A stretch of DNA of 64,000 bases, taken from contig NZ_JACIDS010000002.1 of the NCBI RefSeq assembly GCF_014196455.1, forward strand, positions 930,001-994,000. Direction: 5' to 3'. The notes beneath the pieces were generated by a model. That model saw only the letters and a program-made list of their open reading frames with translations, was not told the DNA's origin and did not search any database. The number at the start of each line of letters is the position of its first letter. Position 1 is the first letter of the stretch. Of the stretch, positions 36,492-45,507 are shown in pieces. A program made the translations under genes and the position numbers. Source of the stretch: Kaistia hirudinis (GTDB lineage: Bacteria; Pseudomonadota; Alphaproteobacteria; Rhizobiales; Kaistiaceae).

Positions 36492-36761
36492 ATGAGCAAC
36501 GAGCTTCCCGATCGCCTGTCGAGCGATCCCCGCAGCCCCTTCTACGACGCCGCCCTCCTGGAGCGTGGCATCGGCATCCGCTTCAAGGGTGTCGAGAAGA
36601 CCAATGTCGAGGAATATTGCATCAGCGAAGGCTGGGTGCGCGTCGCTGCCGGCAAGGCGCGCGACCGGTTCGGCAATCCGCTGACGATCAAGCTGACCGG
36701 CCCGGTCGAGGCTTATCTCCGCGACGAGCCTTCGGCGGGCGGCGAGGGCGAGGCCGGCTGA
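36492..36761 (+). CDS. DUF3297 family protein
   Basis: 89 residues, a good full-length match to DUF3297: LPDRLSSDPRSPFYDAALLE, GIRFKGVEKTNVEEYCISEG, and ARDRFGNPLTIKLTGPVEAY. Its function is unknown and it is found mostly in proteobacteria. The chosen ATG follows GAGGACGCC; the frame runs eight codons further upstream. Its last 49 nt overlap the convergent trhO gene. Confidence 0.88.
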   Translation: MSNELPDRLSSDPRSPFYDAALLERGIGIRFKGVEKTNVEEYCISEGWVRVAAGKARDRFGNPLTIKLTGPVEAYLRDEPSAGGEGEAG

Positions 36762-37534
36762 GACCGGCCTTCGGGCGGCGTCCGCTCGACGAGACCATGG
36801 CCGAGGGCGATGCGCTCGTCGAAGACGAAGCAGTCGCCGCGCCAGCGGCTTTCCTCGGGCGGCACGGTTTCGAGATAGCGCAGGATGCCGCCCTTGAGGT
36901 GGTAGACCTCGTCGAAGCCTTCCGACTTGAGCAGCGCGCTGGCCTTCTCGCAGCGGATTCCGCCGGTACAGAACATGGCGACGCGCTTGTGGCGCGCCGG
37001 ATCGAGATTTTCGCGAACGAAGGCCGGAAAGGCCGAGAATGTCTCGGTCTGCGGATCGAGCGCCCGCTCGAACGTGCCCATCGCGACCTCGAAATGGTTG
37101 CGCGTGTCGACGACGAGCACCTCGGGATCCGCGATAAGCGCATTCCAGTCTTCCGGCTCGACATAGGTGCCGACGATCTCCGTCGGATCGACCGCGGGCA
37201 GGCCGATCGTCACGATCTCCGCCTTCACCTTCACCTTGAGGCGTCCGAACGGCTTTTCCGACGCGCGGGAGAACTTGATCTCCATGCCGTCCAGCCTTCC
37301 GGCGAAGGCGGCGCCTCGATCGAGTTCCGCGACCAGCGCGTCGATCGCCGCATCGCTGCCGGCCACGGTGCCGTTGATGCCCTCGCGAGCGAGGATCAGC
37401 GTGCCGCAGATCTCCCGCGCCGAGCAGAAGTCGCGCACCCTATCGGCGAGCACCTCGCAATCGGGCAGCGCGGCGAATTTGTAGAGAGCGGCAACCTTGA
37501 AGCTCATGGCACTCTGGACGGATGAGTTGGGCAT
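36713..37534 (-). CDS. trhO: tRNA uridine(34) hydroxylase, rhodanese-like
   Basis: TrhO (YceA) makes 5-hydroxyuridine at wobble position 34 of tRNA using oxygen. It has 273 residues. The N-terminal acylphosphatase-like domain (KVAALYKFAALPDCEVLADR, ILAREGINGTVAGS) is followed by a rhodanese domain with the catalytic cysteine in FCTGGIRCEKAS (Cys189) and the HLKGGILRYLETV block. The start at 37534 follows AAGAGGCGGG; an alternative ATG at 37507 (MSFKVAALY) fits the family start slightly better but has no ribosome binding site. Confidence 0.94.
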   Translation of the reverse strand: MPNSSVQSAMSFKVAALYKFAALPDCEVLADRVRDFCSAREICGTLILAREGINGTVAGSDAAIDALVAELDRGAAFAGRLDGMEIKFSRASEKPFGRLKVKVKAEIVTIGLPAVDPTEIVGTYVEPEDWNALIADPEVLVVDTRNHFEVAMGTFERALDPQTETFSAFPAFVRENLDPARHKRVAMFCTGGIRCEKASALLKSEGFDEVYHLKGGILRYLETVPPEESRWRGDCFVFDERIALGHGLVERTPPEGRSQPASPSPPAEGSSRR

Positions 37535-37688
37535 CGGGCCCGCCTCTTAGCACGTGCCATCCGGCGGGCAAAAGGACGGGATGGCGCGGCGGACGCTCCG
37601 CTTCTTCACCCAAACCCCTACGAATTGCGTCCGGCGATCCCCATATAGCCCTTCGTCGCCCGTATTGGGCCTTGATAAGGGGAGATCC

Positions 37689-38693
37689 ATGCACCGCCTG
37701 AAGCGCTTCACCGCACCGCTCGCCATCCTCGCCATTGCGTTGGTCGCAAGCCTTTCGGTCGTCGACAGCGCAGATGCGCGGCGTGGCGGCAGCTTTGGCA
37801 GCCGTGGCGCGCGAACCTATTCTGCGCCCGCTCCGACGGCCACCGCTCCCGGCGCTTCGGCGCCGATCCAGCGCTCGATGACCGAGCCCTCCCGTGCCGC
37901 GACCCCGGCGCAGGCCGCGGCGCCTTCGCGCGGTGGCTTCTTTGGCGGCTTCGGCGGATCGCTTCTCGGCGGTCTCGCGCTCGGCGGCCTGATCGGCATG
38001 ATGATGGGCCACGGCTTTGGCGGCCTCGCCGGCGGCCTCGGCTTCCTGCTTCAGATCGCACTGATCGGCTTCGGCGTCATGATGCTGATGCGCTTCCTCG
38101 CCAATCGCAATCGTCCGGCCGCAGCGGCCGGCGGCGCGCCGCTTTCCGGCGGCCCGGCGATGCGCGAGAACCTCGATGGCCGCGGGCAGGGCGCTCCTGC
38201 GTTCGGCGGTCTCGGCGGCTTCGGCCTTGGCAGCGGCGCGGCGAAGCCCAGCCGTCCGGCCAACGCCCGCAACGCGCAGGACGAGATCGGCATTCTCGAT
38301 TCCGACCTCGACGTCTTCGAGCAGCGCCTCGCCGAAGTGCAGTCCGCCTTCTCGCGTGAGGACTATGCGGCCCTTCGCGCGGTGACCACGCCGGAGATCA
38401 TGTCCTATCTCTCGGAGGAGCTTTCGCAGAACGCGACGAGCGGCGTCCGCAACGATGTCAGCGACGTCAAGCTGCTCCAGGGCGATCTTGCAGAAGCGTG
38501 GCGCGAAGGCGACACGGATTATGCTACAGTGGCCATGCGCTACGAAAGCCGCGACGTCATGCGCGACCGGACGAGTGGCGCGATCGTGTCGGGTGATCCT
38601 GACAAGCCGACCGAGACAGCCGAAATCTGGACTTTCACCCGAAGGGGTGGTCAGGACTGGAAGCTTTCGGCTATTCAGGACGTTCGCCCGTAA
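37689..38693 (+). CDS. Tim44-like domain membrane protein
   Basis: 334 residues. A signal/anchor (MHRLKRFTAPLAILAIALVA) is followed by a low-complexity Arg/Ala/Pro stretch, a Gly-rich hydrophobic hairpin (GGLALGGLIGMMMGHGF and LLQIALIGFGVMMLMRFL, about residues 90-140), and a C-terminal Tim44-like/NTF2-type domain (from EIGILDSDLDVFEQRLAEVQ to EIWTFTRRGGQDWKLSAIQD). Proteins of this layout are widespread in proteobacteria, but their role in bacteria is not settled. GGGGAGATCC precedes the ATG. Confidence 0.87.
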   Translation: MHRLKRFTAPLAILAIALVASLSVVDSADARRGGSFGSRGARTYSAPAPTATAPGASAPIQRSMTEPSRAATPAQAAAPSRGGFFGGFGGSLLGGLALGGLIGMMMGHGFGGLAGGLGFLLQIALIGFGVMMLMRFLANRNRPAAAAGGAPLSGGPAMRENLDGRGQGAPAFGGLGGFGLGSGAAKPSRPANARNAQDEIGILDSDLDVFEQRLAEVQSAFSREDYAALRAVTTPEIMSYLSEELSQNATSGVRNDVSDVKLLQGDLAEAWREGDTDYATVAMRYESRDVMRDRTSGAIVSGDPDKPTETAEIWTFTRRGGQDWKLSAIQDVRP

Positions 38694-38772
38694 GGCGATT
38701 CCGGGGGTGGCATCCGCCGCCCCCGTTTTGACGACCTGAGAAATCACGCAGGTCGGAAAGGAGCAGTAGGCA

Positions 38773-39030
38773 TTGCAGGTATTGGTTAGAGACAACAACG
38801 TCGATCAGGCACTCAAGGTGCTCAAGAAGAAGATGCAGCGCGAAGGCATCTTCCGTGAACTGAAGCTCCGCGGCTCCTACGAGAAGCCGTCCGAGAAGCG
38901 CGTGCGCGAGAAGGCCGAGGCGGTTCGCCGTGCCCGCAAGCTCGCTCGCAAGCAGGCTATCCGCGAGGGACTGATCGCCGGCCCCAAGCCCAAGCCGAAG
39001 AAGTTCGGAGCGCCGCGTCGCCCCGTCTGA
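38773..39030 (+). CDS. rpsU: 30S ribosomal protein S21
   Basis: S21 helps base-pairing between mRNA and the 3' end of 16S rRNA. It has 85 residues. [20 protein letters not shown] and [20 protein letters not shown] are the family core, with a Lys/Arg/Pro-rich alphaproteobacterial tail. The start is a TTG at 38773 with AAAGGAG about 11 nt upstream; no ATG or GTG fits. It is followed by a terminator. Confidence 0.95.
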   Translation: MQVLVRDNNVDQALKVLKKKMQREGIFRELKLRGSYEKPSEKRVREKAEAVRRARKLARKQAIREGLIAGPKPKPKKFGAPRRPV

Positions 39031-39159
39031 AGACCGGTGCGCGCCGCACCGTCGATCGTGTCACAAGTCGATTGCGAATTTCGGCAGCATGACGTGGATT
39101 TTTGGTTCGCGTCCGCACGCTGCGTGACTTCCGGATCAGCGACGATCGAGCATGGAGCA

Positions 39160-39183
39160 GGGGCCGTCACGGCCCCTTTCTTC
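39160..39183 (+). terminator. Rho-independent terminator downstream of rpsU
   Basis: A 7-bp GC stem (GGGGCCG at 39160-39166 with CGGCCCC at 39170-39176), 3-nt loop, followed by TTTCTTC. It lies 130 nt after the rpsU stop, so the transcript has a long 3' untranslated region. Confidence 0.75.
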
Positions 39184-39411
39184 GTCTGCGCACATGAACG
39201 ATCATCTCGACGCGTGCCTCCCCGGCGGCATCGTCGGGGTCTTCGCTTACCTGTCGTCATGTGGTGGACCGATTTGCGGCCCACGGCATGGCGATAAGGG
39301 TGCTGTCGCCGATCCGCCGCGGCGATACCGCCCATCCCGCGCTGTTTCGTTTCGCCGGGATTGGCCTTAAGACTGGGCCCGGGCCCCCGTTCAAATCCCC
39401 GAGACCCGCGA

Positions 39412-40116
39412 ATGGCGAAGCTTTCCGCGATCGGCTTCGATGCCGACGATACGCTCTGGCAGAACGAGCAGTTCTACCGCCTGACAGAGACGCGCTTTCT
39501 TGAACTCTTGTCCGAGCACGGCGAGAGGCAGGTGCTCGCCGACCGCCTCCTGGAGGCGGAAAAGCGCAACCTCGCCCTCTATGGCTTTGGCATCAAGGGC
39601 TTCACCCTCTCCATGATCGAGACGGCGATCGAGGTGACGGACGGGCGCGTCAGCACCGCCGTGATCGAGAAGATCCTCGCCGCCGGCCGCGATTTGCTGC
39701 GCCATCCCGTCGAGACGCTGCCGCATGCGCGCGACGCGCTGGAGCGCCTTTCGGGCGCCTATCGCATCATCATGATCACCAAGGGCGATCTCTTCGACCA
39801 GGAGCGCAAGCTCGCCCAGTCCGGCCTTGGCGATCTGTTCGACGCCGTCGAGATCGTCTCGGACAAGGCGCGCGTCACCTATGAGCGCATCTTCACCCGC
39901 CATGCCGACGGGCCGGAGCATGCCGTCATGGTCGGCAATTCGCTGAAATCCGACATCGTGCCCGTGATCCAGGCCGGCGGCTGGGGCATCTATGTCCCGC
40001 ACGACCTGACCTGGAGCGTCGAGCACGCCGAGACGCCGACGGAGGCCGAACGCTTCCGCGAAATCCGCGATCTTTCGGAGTTGCCGGACCTGGTGCGCGA
40101 GATCGCGGCCGCGTAG
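39412..40116 (+). CDS. HAD family hydrolase
   Basis: 234-residue haloacid dehalogenase-superfamily phosphatase. Motif I is FDADDTLWQNE (nucleophile and acid/base Asp; DADDT rather than the usual DxDGT), motif II lies in IIMITKGD, the lysine of motif III in IVSDKARVTYERI, and motif IV in VGNSLKSDIVPV. Between I and II lies a helical C1 cap. It resembles the YjjG/phosphoglycolate phosphatase-like group. The substrate cannot be assigned. The ATG at 39412 is chosen for the motif I spacing; the frame extends to a TTG at 39361. Confidence 0.9.
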   Translation: MAKLSAIGFDADDTLWQNEQFYRLTETRFLELLSEHGERQVLADRLLEAEKRNLALYGFGIKGFTLSMIETAIEVTDGRVSTAVIEKILAAGRDLLRHPVETLPHARDALERLSGAYRIIMITKGDLFDQERKLAQSGLGDLFDAVEIVSDKARVTYERIFTRHADGPEHAVMVGNSLKSDIVPVIQAGGWGIYVPHDLTWSVEHAETPTEAERFREIRDLSELPDLVREIAAA

Positions 40117-40171
40117 CGCGGCGCATGTCTTGTCGGAATCGGGCGTCGAATACCAACCCACCCAGACAAAG

Positions 40172-40283
40172 CTCCGTCATCCCGGGCTCTTGACCCGGGA
40201 TCCATCCAGCCGTGCTGCTAGCTATCTGGATTCCCAATGCTCCGGATGCATGGATCCCGGATCAAGTCCGGGATGACGGCGGA
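40172..40283. repeat. Intergenic palindromic repeat, copy 1
   Basis: About 105 bp between the HAD and HerA-like genes, imperfectly palindromic end to end. The left arm begins GTCATCCCGGGCTCTTGACC (40176) and the right arm ends with its near-complement AAGTCCGGGATGAC (to 40277); ATGGATCCCGG sits inside the right arm. The same ends recur at 51026-51118 and 61440-61533. It would fold into a long hairpin if transcribed and could act as a bidirectional terminator. Confidence 0.85.
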
Positions 40284-40333
40284 GTGGGTTGCGCCGTCGG
40301 TGCTTCAATCAAAGCAGGAATAGCTCCAGACAG

Positions 40334-41854
40334 CTATTCCGCCGCTTCGGAAGGCGGGCTGAAGGCGGAGGGGCCGCGCGCGTCGGCGGCCGTGGTTTCG
40401 AGACCGATATCGGGCAGCACGGCCGCGCGATTGCCGCGAATGTCGATGCGCATCACGACATGGCCGGTCTTTTCGAGATGCTTGAGGCGGCTCCGCGCCC
40501 GGCCGGCCGAATGCGTGCCGGCGCGATGCGCGAGTTCCAGATCGGACGGGCAGGGTTCGCTCGCGATCGCGGCGGTGGCGAGTGCCAGATAGACGAGCTG
40601 CAGATCTTCCGGCAGGTCGCGCGCGATCGTCTGCGCGGTCTCGAAGGCGGCCTCGCCCAGCGCCGGCCGGCCGATGCGCGCCCGCGCGATGTTCTGCGCC
40701 AGGCGAAATTCGGGCAGCGGCAGCGGCGTGCCGCCGAGCCGGTCGATCCGGCAGCGGACGAGGAAATCCTGGTAGAGCACGGCCTCGGGGCGAAAAAGCG
40801 CCTCCGGCTCGGCCAGCATCATGTCGATGATCGCGCGATGGGCGGCGGCGCGCTCCTCCGGCGGCAGGCCGGACAGCTCCTCTTCGGCCGGCGCGGCCGA
40901 GACAGGGCGTTCGCGTAGCAGCCGCTCGAGGATCTCGTTAGTCGTCGGCTGCGGCGGCGCGACGGGGCGGCGCTCGGCGGGCGGGCGCTGCGATTCGACC
41001 GGCACGGGCGCCAGGACGAGGTCGCGCGTCTCCTCCGTGCCCTGCTCGGGCAGCGGCATCAGCTTCGGCGTGCCGGCGCGCGGCTGCGTCTCGACCGCGC
41101 CGACCACGACGGGCAGGGGCCGGCGGGACAGGGCAGGGCCGAGGGCGACGAACTCGCCGCGCTGCAATTCGCGGAACGTCTCCGCCTGGCGCCGTTCGAG
41201 GCCGAGCAGGTCGGCGGCGCGCACCATGTCGATATCGAGGAAGGTGCGGCCCATCAGGAAGTTGGATGCCTCGGCCGCGACATTCTTGGCGAGCTTGGCG
41301 AGGCGCTGCGTCGCGATGATGCCGGCGAGGCCGCGCTTGCGGCCGCGGCACATCAGGTTGGTCATCGCGCCGAGCGAGAGCTTGCGCGCCTCTTCGGAAA
41401 CCTCGCCCGCAACGGCCGGCGCGAAGAGCTGCGCCTCGTCGACGACGACCAGCGCGGGAAACCAGAAATCGCGCTCGCAATCGAACAGCGCGTTCAGGAA
41501 GGTGCCGGCCGCGCGCATCTGCATCTCGGCGTCGAGGCTTTCGAGATTGAGCACGGCGGAAACGCGATGTTGGCGCACGCGCCGCGCGATCGTGTCGAGC
41601 TCGGCGAGCCCCCGCTCCGCGTCGAGCACGACATGGCCGAATCGCTCCGACAGCGACGCGAAATCGCCCTCAGGATCGATGATGACCTGCTGCACGAAGG
41701 CGGCGCTCTGTTCGAGGATGCGGCGCAGGAGATGCGACTTGCCGGAGCCCGAATTGCCCTGCACGAGCAGGCGCGTCGCCAGCAACTCCTCGACGTCCAT
41801 CAGCGCCGGTCCGCCGCCGGACGTTGCAGGATTGCGGCCGAGTTCGATCTGCAT
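40334..41854 (-). CDS. HerA-like/DUF87 ATPase
   Basis: 506 residues. The N-terminal P-loop is VQGNSGSGKS (Walker A, residues 33-40), Walker B LVVVDEAQLF, and an arginine/sensor region in TQRLAKLAKNVAAEASNFLM, all of the FtsK/HerA type with a DUF87 core. The middle is a Pro-rich linker (PAERRPVAPPQPTTNE) and the end a helical domain (LELAHRAGTHSAGRARSRLK) that could be a winged helix. HerA is usually paired with the NurA nuclease; no such gene is next to it. The start at 41854 follows GGGAGAAAGGCG. Confidence 0.82.
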   Translation of the reverse strand: MQIELGRNPATSGGGPALMDVEELLATRLLVQGNSGSGKSHLLRRILEQSAAFVQQVIIDPEGDFASLSERFGHVVLDAERGLAELDTIARRVRQHRVSAVLNLESLDAEMQMRAAGTFLNALFDCERDFWFPALVVVDEAQLFAPAVAGEVSEEARKLSLGAMTNLMCRGRKRGLAGIIATQRLAKLAKNVAAEASNFLMGRTFLDIDMVRAADLLGLERRQAETFRELQRGEFVALGPALSRRPLPVVVGAVETQPRAGTPKLMPLPEQGTEETRDLVLAPVPVESQRPPAERRPVAPPQPTTNEILERLLRERPVSAAPAEEELSGLPPEERAAAHRAIIDMMLAEPEALFRPEAVLYQDFLVRCRIDRLGGTPLPLPEFRLAQNIARARIGRPALGEAAFETAQTIARDLPEDLQLVYLALATAAIASEPCPSDLELAHRAGTHSAGRARSRLKHLEKTGHVVMRIDIRGNRAAVLPDIGLETTAADARGPSAFSPPSEAAE

Positions 41855-42037
41855 CCGTCGCCTTTCTCCCGCATGGGGGCGGGCGACGCTTTCTAGCACG
41901 GCCGGCACCGCGCGCCTGAGATCACAAAGCCGCAGTCCACAGAAAGCGCCGGAGCGTCGGATGGCCGCGTTCCGACAGGTACGCTAGAATTCGCTCGAGG
42001 TTCGCCATGCATGGCGACCAGGCCCGAGAGGACGACC

Positions 42038-44437
42038 ATGCAGACATATCTGGCGCTCGCCGCCGTCGGCCTGCTTTCGGCTGTGATCGCGAGCGGCACC
42101 CCGATGCCGACCCCGGCCCATGCCGAGACGGTGTCACCGGCAGAGGCGCGGACAATCGCGAAGGAAGCAACCATCTACGGCTTCCCGATGGTCGACAGCT
42201 ACCGCATCCAATATTCCTATTTCGTCGATCGCAGCAGTCCCGAGTTCAAGGCGTCGTGGAACACGATCGTCAACAATGCGCGGGTCTATACGCCGGCCGA
42301 CAAGGCGATCCAGACGCCGAATTCGGACACGCCCTATTCTTACGTCGGTGCCGATCTGCGCGCCGAACCGATCGTCCTGTCGGTGCCGGCGATCGAGAAG
42401 GAGCGATATTATTCGCTCCAGTTCATCGACATGTACACGTTCAACTTCGCCTATGTCGGCAGCCGTGCGACGGGCAATGGTGCAGGCAATTATCTGCTCG
42501 CCGGGCCGGGCTGGAAGGGCAAGACGCCGGCCGGAATCAAGAAGGTGATCCGGTCCGAGACGGACTTTGCGTTCGTTCTCTACCGGACCCAGCTCTTCGA
42601 TCCGGCCGATATCGACAACGTCAAGAAGATCCAGGCCGGCTACAAGGTTCAGCCGCTCTCGGCGTTCCTCGGCAAGGCGCCGCCGCCGGCCGCGCCGCCG
42701 GTCGATTTCGTCAAGCCGCTCTCGCCCGAAGCGGAGCGGACATCGCCGGAGTTCTTCCCAATCCTGAACTTCCTCATGGGCTTCACGTCGCCCAACCCGG
42801 CGGAGACCAAGATCCGGGCCCGCTTCGCCAGGATCGGTGTCGGACCTGACGGGACGTTCGACGCGAAGACGCTGAGCCCGGAGATGCTGGACGCCATCAA
42901 GGGCGGCATGGCGGATGCCTGGGAAACCCTCGACACCTACAAGAAGACCGAGATCGACACCGGCAAGGCGACTTCCTCCGCCGGTTTCGGCACACGAGCC
43001 CATCTGAACGGCGACTATCTCGCCCGCATGGCCGGTGCGGCGTTTGGCATCTACGGCAATTCGGCCGCCGAGGCGCTCTATCCGGCCTATTTCGTCGACA
43101 GTGAAGGCCAGCCGCTGAACGGCGCGAACCGCTATCAGCTTCGCTTTGCGCCCGGCCAGTTGCCGCCGGTCAAGGCGTTCTGGTCGCTCACCATGTACGA
43201 GCTTCCGGAAAGCCTGCTCTATGCGAACGCGCTCGACCGCTATCTGATCAACTCGCCTATGCTGCCGAGCCTCAAGCGCGACGCCGACGGCGGCATAACG
43301 CTCTATCTCCAGCATGACAGCCCCGGAGCGGACAAGGAATCCAACTGGCTGCCCGCGCCGCAGGGACCGTTCCTGGCGGTGATGCGGCTCTATTGGCCGG
43401 AGCAGGCCGCGGTCGACGGCAAATGGAAATCGCCGCCGCTGACGAAGATCGCCGAGAAGAAAGCCGATGCGCCGGCGACGGGCGACGTCATCCCGGTCAC
43501 GGTCGACAATTTCATCCGGGCCGAAAGCGATCTCTATTTTGCGAGCATCGTGAAGGATGGCGCATTCGGCAGTTTCCTGCACCGCCGCGAGCCGGCGGCC
43601 ATCGACAACCAGACTGTGATCCGCCTCAACCGCGACACGCTCTATTCGTCCGCGCTCTTCGATCTCGCGGCGGGGCCCGTCACCATCACGCTGCCCGACG
43701 CAGGCAAGCGTTTCATGTCGATGCAGTGGATCAACGAGGACCACTACACCCCTGCCGTGCTCTATGGCGGCGGCGCCTACACGGTCGACCGGGAGAAGGC
43801 CGGTTCGCGCTATCTCGTCGCCGCCATCCGGACCTTCGTCGATCCGAACGATCCGAAGGATATCGCCGCTGTCCACGCGTTGCAGGACGCGATCAAGGTC
43901 GAGCAGCCGGGCGGGCTCGGCCGTTTCGAGGTGCCGAATTTCGACCCGCAAAGTCAGAAGAAGGTGCGCGATGCGCTCCTCGTCCTCGGCGCGACGATCC
44001 CGGACTTCAAGCAGGCCTTCGGCACGAAACTGGAGGTCGATCCGATCCGTCACCTGATCGGCACGGCAACGGGCTGGGGCGGCAATCCGGACAAGGACGC
44101 GGTCTATCTGAACGTCACGCCGGAAAGGAACAACGGCAAGACGGTCTATCGTCTCGACGTGAAGGATGTGCCGGTCGACGGCTTCTGGTCGGTCAGCGTC
44201 TACAATGCCGAGGGCTATTACCAGCCGAACACGCTCGATGCCTATTCGCTGAACAACGTCACGGCGAAGAAGGGCAAGGACGGCGCGATCGCGATCCAGT
44301 TCGGCGGTTGCGACGGCAAGGTCGAGAACTGCCTGCCGATCGAGCCGGGATGGAACTATACGGTCCGCCTCTATCGGCCCCAGGCGTCGATCCTTGATGG
44401 GACCTGGACGTTTCCGGCCCCGCAGCCGGTCGAGTAA
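42038..44437 (+). CDS. Secreted protein with two DUF1254/DUF1214 units
   Basis: 799 residues with a signal peptide (MQTYLALAAVGLLSAVIASG, ending AHA). The first half holds DUF1254 (about 35-165: ATIYGFPMVDSYRIQYSYFV, then YTPADKAIQTPNSDTPYSYV) and DUF1214 (about 340-465, FWSLTMYELPESLLYANALD). From about residue 480 a second unit follows: FIRAESDLYFASIVKDGAFG, NQTVIRLNRDTLYSSALFDL, and a DUF1214-type C-terminus (DGFWSVSVYNAEGYYQPNTL). Most family members carry one such pair in about 450 residues, so this is a fusion or internal duplication. Function unknown. GAGAGGACGACC precedes the chosen ATG. Confidence 0.88.
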   Translation: MQTYLALAAVGLLSAVIASGTPMPTPAHAETVSPAEARTIAKEATIYGFPMVDSYRIQYSYFVDRSSPEFKASWNTIVNNARVYTPADKAIQTPNSDTPYSYVGADLRAEPIVLSVPAIEKERYYSLQFIDMYTFNFAYVGSRATGNGAGNYLLAGPGWKGKTPAGIKKVIRSETDFAFVLYRTQLFDPADIDNVKKIQAGYKVQPLSAFLGKAPPPAAPPVDFVKPLSPEAERTSPEFFPILNFLMGFTSPNPAETKIRARFARIGVGPDGTFDAKTLSPEMLDAIKGGMADAWETLDTYKKTEIDTGKATSSAGFGTRAHLNGDYLARMAGAAFGIYGNSAAEALYPAYFVDSEGQPLNGANRYQLRFAPGQLPPVKAFWSLTMYELPESLLYANALDRYLINSPMLPSLKRDADGGITLYLQHDSPGADKESNWLPAPQGPFLAVMRLYWPEQAAVDGKWKSPPLTKIAEKKADAPATGDVIPVTVDNFIRAESDLYFASIVKDGAFGSFLHRREPAAIDNQTVIRLNRDTLYSSALFDLAAGPVTITLPDAGKRFMSMQWINEDHYTPAVLYGGGAYTVDREKAGSRYLVAAIRTFVDPNDPKDIAAVHALQDAIKVEQPGGLGRFEVPNFDPQSQKKVRDALLVLGATIPDFKQAFGTKLEVDPIRHLIGTATGWGGNPDKDAVYLNVTPERNNGKTVYRLDVKDVPVDGFWSVSVYNAEGYYQPNTLDAYSLNNVTAKKGKDGAIAIQFGGCDGKVENCLPIEPGWNYTVRLYRPQASILDGTWTFPAPQPVE

Positions 44438-44545
44438 GCGCTACGAGGCGGGCCGGACCCCGCCCTGCGTGAGGAATGCGCGCGCCGGAGTTGCCGATCG
44501 GCGACAGGCCGGCCCGCCGCAGCCGCTGTATCCAGGGAGGCCGCC

Positions 44546-44968
44546 ATGGTGCGTGTCGTCGGTATCGATCATCTCGTCATCCGCGTCGGCGACTATGAGC
44601 GCTCCAAGGCGTTTTATGGCCGCCTGTTCGAATTCCTCGGCTTCTTCGTGCTCGGCGACTATGGCGACCAGATCGGCTGGAGCAATGGCAAGACGCGCTT
44701 CTGGATCGGCGAGGCGGATGCCGAGGGCAAGAAACACAAGCACCGCCTCGGCAATATCGGCTTCCACCATTACGCCTTCGAGCTGCGCAGCCGGAAGGAC
44801 GTCGACGCGCTCGAGGCTTTCCTGAAGCGCGAGGGCGTCACGATCGTCGACCCCGCCGCCGAGTATTACGACGATTACTACGCCGTATTCTTCCTCGACC
44901 CGGACGGTCTGAAGCTCGAAGGCATGAAGTGGGGCGAGATGACCAAGAAGGCCGCGCGCGCGAAATAG
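44546..44968 (+). CDS. VOC (glyoxalase/dioxygenase fold) family protein
   Basis: 140 residues forming the two paired beta-alpha-beta3 modules of the vicinal oxygen chelate fold. IDHLVIRVGDYERSKAFYGR supplies the first metal histidine, GFHHYAFELRS the second and DPDGLKLEGM the C-terminal glutamate. CAGGGAGGCCGCC lies before the ATG. The reaction could be isomerisation, ring cleavage or antibiotic binding and cannot be told. Confidence 0.9.
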   Translation: MVRVVGIDHLVIRVGDYERSKAFYGRLFEFLGFFVLGDYGDQIGWSNGKTRFWIGEADAEGKKHKHRLGNIGFHHYAFELRSRKDVDALEAFLKREGVTIVDPAAEYYDDYYAVFFLDPDGLKLEGMKWGEMTKKAARAK

Positions 44969-45160
44969 ATCGCTCTTCCGCGGCCGACAGCGCAATATGA
45001 TGCTCCCAATTCGACAATTGGGTCAAAAATCTTCATGTCGTCTCAACGCCTCGCGCTATAGCCTTCGCGAGATGGTCCCCGACGCGGTTCGCGCGGCGAA
45101 TCGGTGGTGATCGGTCGCGTCCGTCCTGTCCAAACGGGCAGGCGATGGAGGAATGGTTTC

Positions 45161-45478
45161 ATGAAGGCTGCGCAGACAACGAACCGGGGAGCGCTTCCCG
45201 CCCTTGCCGGCGTGATGCTCTTTGCGCTCGGGCTGGCCGGTGCGCCGACGACGGCCGCGGCGGTCGTCTACTGCAAGACCGTGGGCGTTCCGCAAGGCTG
45301 CGTCGCGCGGCCGACGGCGCCCGTCGTCTATTGCACGCGTCCCGGCTATCCGGCCGGCTGCTACGACAAGGGCGCGCCGGGCGTCGGCGTTACCCCCGGT
45401 GTCGGCGCCGGAGCCCCGGGCGTCGGCGTCCAGCCGATGAATCGCGGCGGCCCGGTCAATCGTCTCGGCGTTCGCTGA
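45161..45478 (+). CDS. Small secreted Cys/Pro/Gly-rich repeat protein
   Basis: 105 residues. A signal peptide (about 1-34) precedes two short Cys-bearing repeats (VVYCKTVGVPQGCVARPTAP and VVYCTRPGYPAGC) and a Gly/Val/Pro tail (PGVGVTPGVGAGAPGVGVQP). Similar short proteins occur in Hyphomicrobiales without known function; a cell-envelope role is likely. The ATG at 45161 is preceded by GGAGGAATGGTTTC. The next small secreted protein starts 29 nt downstream. Confidence 0.75.
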   Translation: MKAAQTTNRGALPALAGVMLFALGLAGAPTTAAAVVYCKTVGVPQGCVARPTAPVVYCTRPGYPAGCYDKGAPGVGVTPGVGAGAPGVGVQPMNRGGPVNRLGVR

Positions 45479-45507
45479 AGCGGCGCCTGCTCAAGGAAGG
45501 AAACGCA

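Noticed and set aside
40172-40283. Possibility that the three palindromic repeats form a CRISPR array
   Set aside because: Each is a single long inverted repeat, about 10 kb apart, with no regular spacers and no cas genes.
42134-44053. 639-codon minus-strand frame opposite the DUF1254/DUF1214 gene
   Set aside because: Arg/Asp-rich shadow; the plus strand has a signal peptide and two recognisable domain pairs.
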